Made by a program: the position numbers and the translations under genes. A DNA stretch of 10,458 bases from NCBI GenBank assembly GCA_003023245.1, contig PXTR01000050.1, positions 1 through 10,458 of the forward strand. The letters run 5' to 3'. Origin of the DNA: Bacteroidetes bacterium QS_8_68_15 (GTDB taxonomy: Bacteria; Bacteroidota; Rhodothermia; Rhodothermales; Salinibacteraceae). Each line of letters opens with the position of its first letter. Within the stretch, counting starts at the first letter, position 1. The notes under the pieces were generated by a model. It did no database searches. It was given only the letters and a program-made list of their open reading frames with translations, and was not told where the DNA came from. This document shows, in pieces, positions 6,713-10,458 of the stretch.

Positions 6713-6724
6713 CATGCATGCATG
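6713..6724. promoter_or_regulatory. Self-complementary CATGCATGCATG, possible operator
   Basis: Three CATG units form a perfect 12-bp palindrome with alternating purine-pyrimidine steps in the divergent promoter region. A dimeric regulator site or a Z-DNA-prone tract are possibilities; nothing else in the window shares it. Confidence 0.3.
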
Positions 6725-6785
6725 AAAGAATCTCGACAAAGGCGCTTTCGCGCAGGGGGGCCGGCGCTCCGGCACTGGCGCGCGA

Positions 6786-7976
6786 ATGGGGGCGCTCCTT
6801 TCTTGGAAAACGCATCGCCTTCTCCTCCTCGGCCTCAAGTGGCGCTACGACCTCTGGCAGCACCTGAATATCCGCCCGTACCGCGGCTTTGGCCGGCGCG
6901 GCGGGCCGTTGCATCTGCGGGGGCGCGTCCTCGACGACCGGCGTTCTGCCAAGCCGGACCCCGAGCAGTCCACGTGGCGCAACGCGGTCAACACGCTGCG
7001 CCGCGTCGAAAGCGACGAATTGCCCGGCGCGCGCGTCCGCCTCACGCTCGAAGACGGCACGCAGACGCAGACGGCCACGACCGACGAGGACGGGTTCTTT
7101 TCGTTCGAATTTTCGCCCGAAGAGGCGTTTCCGCGCAACCGCGTCTGGCACGACGTGCGCCTGGAACTGGAGGCGCCGACCCCTGACGACCCCGAGCGCG
7201 CCGCCGACACCGGTCACGTGCTCGTTCCACGCGCGGATGCGGAGCAAGCCGTCGTCAGCGACCTCGACGACACGGTCATCCGCACCGGCGCCACGAGCAA
7301 GCTGCAGATGGCGCGCATCGTCCTGCTCAACAATGCGAGCACGCGCGTACCCTTCCCCGGCGTCAGCGCGCTGTACCGCGCCTTGCAGGAAGGCTCCGAC
7401 GCCGAAGGGCACAACCCGATCTTTTACGTGTCGAGCAGCCCGTGGAACCTCTACGAGATGTTTCAGGGCTTCTTCAAGGCACACGACCTGCCGGTCGGCC
7501 CTATTTTTCTGAAGGACTACGGCATCACCACCGATCGCTTCTTCAAAACGGGCCACGCCGAGCACAAACTCGACCGCATCCAGCGCCTCATCGAGACGTA
7601 CCCGGAACTGCGCTTCATCCTAATCGGCGACAGCGGGCAGGAGGACCCGGAGATCTACCGCCGCCTCGTCGGCGAGCACGGCCCCGAACGCATCCGGGCG
7701 GTGTTTATCCGCGACGTGACGAGCCCCGAGCGCGACACGGAGGTGCACGCCATCGCCCGCCAAGTCGAGCGCATGGGTGTGCCGATGACGCTGGCGAAAG
7801 ACACCGGCGAGGCCGCGGCCCGCGCCGCCGAGCTGGGACTCATCACCGAAGACGCCGCCGACACGGTGCGCGACGCGATGCGGCGCGAAGAGCGGGAAAA
7901 GGACGCTCCCAGCGGTCTGCACGAGCGCCTGCTGGACCCCCCGGACGGGGAGGCGCGCAGCGTGTTTTCGCGCTGA
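6786..7976 (+). CDS. App1-family (DUF2183) HAD-like phosphatase
   Basis: The protein has 396 residues. An N-terminal beta-rich domain (about 40-130: LRGRVLDD, then VRLTLEDG, then TTDEDGFFSFEF) resembles a transthyretin-like sandwich. The APP1 catalytic domain follows. HAD motif I is SDLDDT (158-163, nucleophile D159, acid D161). Motif II is VSSSPWNLY (215-223). The motif III lysine is in GHAEHKLDRI (K261), and motif IV is LIGDSGQEDPEIY (279-291). These match the catalytic region of yeast App1, a Mg2+-dependent phosphatidate phosphatase. Bacterial relatives probably act on phosphatidate or a similar phosphoester, but the substrate here is unknown. No cleavable signal is evident; the N-terminal stretch RLLLLGLKWRYDLW could be a membrane-contact helix. 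Start at 6786 is the first ATG of the frame, without a clear ribosome binding site. The gene stands alone, divergent from the TerB-like gene and 61 bp from convergent folA. Confidence 0.88.
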   Translation: MGALLSWKTHRLLLLGLKWRYDLWQHLNIRPYRGFGRRGGPLHLRGRVLDDRRSAKPDPEQSTWRNAVNTLRRVESDELPGARVRLTLEDGTQTQTATTDEDGFFSFEFSPEEAFPRNRVWHDVRLELEAPTPDDPERAADTGHVLVPRADAEQAVVSDLDDTVIRTGATSKLQMARIVLLNNASTRVPFPGVSALYRALQEGSDAEGHNPIFYVSSSPWNLYEMFQGFFKAHDLPVGPIFLKDYGITTDRFFKTGHAEHKLDRIQRLIETYPELRFILIGDSGQEDPEIYRRLVGEHGPERIRAVFIRDVTSPERDTEVHAIARQVERMGVPMTLAKDTGEAAARAAELGLITEDAADTVRDAMRREEREKDAPSGLHERLLDPPDGEARSVFSR

Positions 7977-8037
7977 GCGCACGGCGTGGGGCGCTTCTGA
8001 AAAAGCATACGGCGAGTCGCTCGAAAAACGTCCTGCG

Positions 8038-8565
8038 CTACGCGCCCCCCGCCACACGCTCATACGTAACGAAGCGGAAGCCGTCGTTCGGGGTCTCGGC
8101 GGTCTTTTCGAAGACGGAGCCGACGAGCGGCCGCCACTCGGGAAAGTAGGTGTCGCCGCCGTAGCAGCCTTCCACGAGTGTCAGCTCCAGGCGGTCGACG
8201 CGCCTGCGGAACGGCTCGGCCAGGAACGCCTCGTACACGCTCGCCCCCCCGCCGACGAAAAGACGCTCCGCCCTGCTCACCCGCCTCAGCGCCTCATCGA
8301 TGGAAGCGGCCGTTTCGACGCCGGGAAAGTCCGCGGGGAGGCCGCCGTCCAGATGGGTGAGTACGAGGTGGCGGCGCTCCGGCAGCGGGCCGCCGAACTG
8401 GTGCACGATGGACCGAAATGTGTGCCGGCCCATGAGAAGCGGATGCCCGTGCGTGAGGCGTTTGAAGCGCGCGAGATCGTCGGGCAGGTGCCACGGCAGC
8501 TCCAGCCCGTCGCCGATGACGCGGTTCTCCTCGGCGACGGCGGCGATGAGGACGATTTCGGGCAT
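8038..8565 (-). CDS. folA: Dihydrofolate reductase
   Basis: The 175-residue enzyme reduces dihydrofolate to tetrahydrofolate with NADPH, supplying one-carbon carriers for dTMP, purines and Met. Hallmarks in order are IAAVAEENRVIG (7-18, Met20-loop region), LPWHLPDDLARFK (23-35), with D30 at the place of E. coli catalytic Asp27, and LLMGRHTFRSI (43-53, NADPH phosphate contact). PLPERRHLVLT (60-70), LFVGGGASVYEAFL (102-115, dinucleotide-binding turn) and GDTYFPEW (137-144) follow. Length is slightly above the usual 159-170. The ATG at 8565 gives the canonical family start; the frame stays open upstream but shows no DHFR features there. No Shine-Dalgarno site is visible. Instead a 9-bp inverted repeat ends 5 nt before the ATG. 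No thyA or other folate gene is adjacent. Confidence 0.96.
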   Translation of the reverse strand: MPEIVLIAAVAEENRVIGDGLELPWHLPDDLARFKRLTHGHPLLMGRHTFRSIVHQFGGPLPERRHLVLTHLDGGLPADFPGVETAASIDEALRRVSRAERLFVGGGASVYEAFLAEPFRRRVDRLELTLVEGCYGGDTYFPEWRPLVGSVFEKTAETPNDGFRFVTYERVAGGA

Positions 8566-8570
8566 GGGAC

Positions 8571-8608
8571 GCGCTGGTTGCCATGAGGAAAGACCGATGA
8601 ACCAGCGC
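8571..8608 (-). promoter_or_regulatory. Hairpin in the folA leader, 5 nt from the start codon
   Basis: GCGCTGGTT and AACCAGCGC (plus-strand positions 8571-8579 and 8600-8608) form a perfect 9-bp stem with a 20-nt loop in the folA mRNA. Its 3' arm ends 5 nt before the ATG and covers where a ribosome would load. It may restrain translation. It does not resemble the THF riboswitch in size. Confidence 0.45.
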
Positions 8609-8784
8609 TCCGCCTGAAGCCGCCGGATCGAGGACAGGCCCGACTTCCTTCCGTCCGGGCCCGACCCAACGTGGCTGTCGTAATCCCGAAAGCCACGGCC
8701 CATCAACTTCGGTTTTGCCCAAAGTCGTAGGACGTATGTGCTACTTCTTGAGGAGCTCGATCCCAGGTTCAAGACCTCAGCCCT

Positions 8785-9186
8785 ATGAGCACCCAAAGCC
8801 TCAGTTGGTTGGACAAGATGATTCTGGCTCTTGCCCGGTCGGCAGCTCGAATAGATGGGATGAAACAGCCAGATTTTGGGTACCAGAAGTTTGTAGTGGC
8901 AGGTATCTTGTCAATACATATATTGGGCGGAGGTGCAGTGCTTAAAGCTTTGGGGCACGTGGAGTCGGAGCTTCTTTTGATTTCCCCACTTCCGTGGTGG
9001 GGCACAGGATTACTCACGATGGGCGTGTGCTTTGCTCTCATTTTCTTCTTGACGAGAGGTGCTTCCGATCTTCGGAAATACCAATTCTCTCGTGTTGAGA
9101 GATGGGGATACACGGCATTCGGGATATTTTTTCTGTTCAGCCCTCTTTACATTCCGATAGTACTGGTAAAGCTTACTCCACCGTAG
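8785..9186 (+). CDS. Small integral membrane protein of unknown family, atypical base composition
   Basis: The protein has 133 residues. I do not recognise the family. Three hydrophobic segments are visible, at about 36-56 (FVVAGILSIHILGGGAVLKAL), 73-90 (GTGLLTMGVCFALIFFL) and 108-128 (GYTAFGIFFLFSPLYIPIVLV). A basic loop, TRGASDLRKYQFSRVER, lies between the second and third. There is no cleavable signal peptide. Codon use differs sharply from the neighbours: sample lines are about 43-50% GC, with many A/T third positions, against well above 60% around it. That suggests recent acquisition. The frame is likely real because it gives a coherent membrane protein despite this. The ATG at 8785 is the first in frame; no strong ribosome binding site is visible. 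It is divergent from folA and convergent with the Uma2 gene. Confidence 0.7.
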   Translation: MSTQSLSWLDKMILALARSAARIDGMKQPDFGYQKFVVAGILSIHILGGGAVLKALGHVESELLLISPLPWWGTGLLTMGVCFALIFFLTRGASDLRKYQFSRVERWGYTAFGIFFLFSPLYIPIVLVKLTPP

Positions 9187-9409
9187 GTCTTCAGCGATCC
9201 TACTGCTATGTGGGACCGCCTCGAGAATGTCTTCCGACAATTCTGATCGGGGGCACCGCTCCCAATTTGACCAGAGTAGATTAGGTTGTAAGAGGACAGT
9301 CGAATGCGGGTGGTCCCGGAGCGGCTTGTGCAGGGCAGCGCAGCGGCCGGAAGCGTACGACGCGTTCCTTTCGGCGTTGCTGGAGCAGGCGGTTGCGCGC
9401 CCGTGAGAA

Positions 9410-9437
9410 GGCGCCTGGCGCTCGGCGCTTGGCGTTT
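9410..9437. repeat. Degenerate heptanucleotide tandem array (GGCGCTN)
   Basis: Four adjacent 7-bp units (GGCGCCT, GGCGCTC, GGCGCTT, GGCGTTT) start at 9410. A further GGCGCTT occurs out of phase at 9449-9455. It lies 65 bp past the Uma2 stop codon on the non-coding side. The period matches the arrays beside pyrD although the unit differs. Confidence 0.7.
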
Positions 9438-9472
9438 CTTCGAGCGTCGGCGCTTGCTCTGTGAGAAACGCC
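9431..9472. repeat. Inverted repeat downstream of the Uma2 gene
   Basis: GGCGTTTCT (9431-9439) and AGAAACGCC (9464-9472) pair perfectly over 9 bp. Inside the loop, GAGC (9442-9445) and GCTC (9456-9459) can add a second short stem. It uses the last unit of the heptamer array as its left arm. No T-run follows on either strand, so it is a structured spacer or mRNA 3' stabiliser rather than a classic terminator. Confidence 0.55.
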
Positions 9473-9501
9473 GCGCGCTCTGCGCCAGACGACCCGCGCA
9501 T

Positions 9502-10134
9502 TCACGGCAGCAGGTCGGCCACGGCGACGTCCGCGTCGGCCTGCGGGGGGCGCAGCGTGGCGTCGGGCGGGCGCAACGTCTCGCGCCGGTCGTAGCCGTC
9601 GCCGTTCGGGTCGCGGTAGACCTCCAGCGATTCGTCGTCGAGGTTGACGACCCAGTACGCCGCGATTCCGGTGCGGGCGTAGATGCGTTCCTTGCGCGTG
9701 CGATCACGCCGGAGGGAGGTGTCGCTGACTTCCACCACCAGCAGCGCCGTAGTGGGGTGGGCGTCCACATAGTCGCGGGGCCTTCCCTGAACGACAGCTA
9801 CGTCCGGTTCCGGTTCGGAGTCGTCGTGGACGGCGAGCGGTCCTTGCACGCGCACTGTGTATTCATTCTCGGGGTAAGCGGCACAGAGCGCCTCGTCCAC
9901 CAGAGAGATAATGGTAAAGTGGCGGCTGCTCTGAGGCATTTTATCGACGATTTGGCCTCCGAGAAGTTCGCATCGGTCCTCGGGCGTCAGCACGCCCGCT
10001 TCGATCATCTGCTCGTACTGCTCGCGTGTGAAGCGGTGCGTTCGGGCGCGCGAATCCGCAAGCGGCGGCTGTTCGGCAATCGGCTGCTGCTGCTTCTTCT
10101 TCGCCGGTGGAGGCGCTTTCGTCTGTGAGGGCAT
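9502..10134 (-). CDS. Uma2-family (DUF820) PD-(D/E)XK nuclease-like protein
   Basis: The protein has 210 residues. The first 30 are a Lys/Gln/Pro-rich, probably disordered leader (KAPPPAKKKQQQP). The Uma2 domain follows, from FTREQYEQMIEAGVLTPEDRCELLGGQIVDKMPQSS (about 35-70). The nuclease-fold core shows the expected acid and basic residues: EPEPDVAVV (D111), LLVVEVSDTS (E135), and RDRTRKERIYARTGIAAYWVVNL (K148). The active site therefore looks intact. Family members are restriction-endonuclease-like, often present in many copies per genome, and mostly without proven function; target and partner are unknown. No methyltransferase or antitoxin is adjacent, which argues against a classical restriction-modification unit. 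The ATG at 10134 is chosen because residues before it are Arg-rich and unlike the family. A shorter start would cut into the conserved domain. No ribosome binding site is seen. Confidence 0.88.
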   Translation of the reverse strand: MPSQTKAPPPAKKKQQQPIAEQPPLADSRARTHRFTREQYEQMIEAGVLTPEDRCELLGGQIVDKMPQSSRHFTIISLVDEALCAAYPENEYTVRVQGPLAVHDDSEPEPDVAVVQGRPRDYVDAHPTTALLVVEVSDTSLRRDRTRKERIYARTGIAAYWVVNLDDESLEVYRDPNGDGYDRRETLRPPDATLRPPQADADVAVADLLP

Positions 10135-10458
10135 AGCGGCGCGGTGGGGAAAAGCGTTGGGATGTTCGGGATCTGGTAAAACACGGAGGACGAGCGACGG
10201 TTCGCGCCTTTTCCATTGCCGCCTCTGAGATGAAGCCCTTCCGCATCCTCGAACGAACCGACGACTCCCGGTAAGTGGCGGCTGCCCCCCGGCGCCGCGA
10301 CTGACAACGCCTGCGGCCGGAAGCCGGATGACTAATACCCATTGCCTTTCCAACTGGCGGGAACCATTCGTCGCACGACCTCGCCAAAATCAAGGCGTAC
10401 GGGCACGATATATCGTGCCCTTACCGTCGGTTGAGACGGGTACTCACGCCACTTGACG
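10135..10458. other. 324-bp right-end intergenic region
   Basis: No gene is supported. A 14-codon ATG frame at 10230-10274 (MKPFRILERTDDSR) is too short to call. The promoter of the Uma2 gene should lie here but is not recognisable. The right part carries the 20-bp palindrome at 10401-10420. Confidence 0.55.
10397..10424. repeat. Extragenic palindrome with perfect 20-bp core
   Basis: GGGCACGATATATCGTGCCC (10401-10420) is perfectly self-complementary. With GTAC before and TTAC after, it extends to 28 bp with one mismatched pair. The GTA-GGGC ... GCCC-TAC layout recalls a class of dispersed extragenic palindromes that I know from several GC-rich bacterial genomes; that resemblance is from memory. 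It could also be a strong cruciform or an operator. Confidence 0.75.

Larger units (their letters stand above)
6482..6785. other. 304-bp divergent intergenic region
   Basis: It lies between the divergent TerB-like and App1-type genes, so it should carry both promoters. The part around 6600-6690 is AT-richer, with A5 runs and TAATTTAC near 6671, but I cannot fix -10/-33 boxes with confidence. A 12-bp self-complementary CATGCATGCATG lies at 6713-6724. A G-run, AGGGGGG, about 25 nt ahead of the App1-type ATG is too far to be its ribosome binding site. I see no gene in it. Confidence 0.5.
9187..9501. other. 315-bp intergenic region between convergent genes
   Basis: The first 110 bp share the lower GC of the preceding membrane protein gene and contain no plausible gene. 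The remainder is GC-rich and holds a heptanucleotide array and an inverted repeat (9410-9472). No intrinsic terminator with a T-run is visible for either convergent gene. Confidence 0.55.

Noticed and set aside
6546..7565. A 339-codon minus-strand frame opposite the App1-type gene
   Set aside because: No recognisable domain, and it overlaps the HAD motifs of the real gene in antisense.
8764..8780. GGTTCAAGACC resembling a tRNA T-arm
   Set aside because: Only a 3-4 bp stem forms and no acceptor, D or anticodon stem can be built around it.
8664..8814. Possible integron attC pair: ACCCAAC at 8664-8670 and GTTGGAC at 8808-8814
   Set aside because: The second core lies inside the membrane protein gene, the span is too long, and the interval shows no attC-like imperfect palindrome. 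No integrase is present.
10230..10274. 14-codon frame MKPFRILERTDDSR
   Set aside because: Too short to distinguish from chance, with no ribosome binding site and no known leader-peptide pattern.
1..10458. CRISPR array, transposase, prophage or restriction-modification operon
   Set aside because: No regularly spaced direct repeats of 25-40 bp, no DDE or integrase motifs, and the Uma2 gene has no methyltransferase or antitoxin partner within the window.

Overview
The window is a GC-rich stretch (by eye about 65% or more in the coding parts) of a Gram-negative bacterial chromosome. An outer-membrane beta-barrel protein, a membrane-type (class 2) dihydroorotate dehydrogenase and the near absence of Shine-Dalgarno sites ahead of most genes fit a Bacteroidota/Rhodothermota-like host. 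That placement is inference from gene style, not an identification. I see no CRISPR array, transposase, integrase, phage gene or classical defence operon. Most genes look like single-gene transcription units.

Layout, left to right. The minus strand carries the first 15 codons of a probable 2H RNA phosphodiesterase (thpR-like) at the left edge, preceded by a 78-codon orphan N-terminus of PBP2 (224-460). A 0.5 kb spacer follows, then a large plus-strand gene (970-4176). It encodes a secreted protein combining a gluzincin metallopeptidase domain, a WD40-like (PD40) propeller and an Omp85-type barrel. A 109-bp spacer made of inverted heptanucleotide repeats with a G-quadruplex motif leads to pyrD (4286-5545). 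Next come tRNA-Asn(GTT) and tRNA-Pro(CGG), closed by a strong intrinsic terminator at 6000-6030. A TerB-like gene (minus, 6065-6481) is divergent from an App1-type phosphatase gene (plus, 6786-7976), which converges on folA (dihydrofolate reductase, minus, 8038-8565).

The right end is more accessory in character. An AT-richer small membrane protein gene (8785-9186) and a Uma2-family nuclease gene (minus, 9502-10134) lie among intergenic palindromes, ending with a perfect 20-bp palindrome at 10401-10420.

Metabolically, pyrD (pyrimidine synthesis) and folA (tetrahydrofolate for dTMP and purine synthesis) are housekeeping genes. The other genes do not form an obvious pathway. The most interesting pattern I can see is not a gene: three unrelated spacers each hold a degenerate tandem array with a strict 7-bp period but different unit sequence (GGGTTTN, ACCGTCC, GGCGCTN). 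Other points worth a look are a Cys in place of the usual class 2 catalytic Ser in PyrD, a G9 tract inside the outer-membrane protein gene, and a hairpin directly against the folA start codon.
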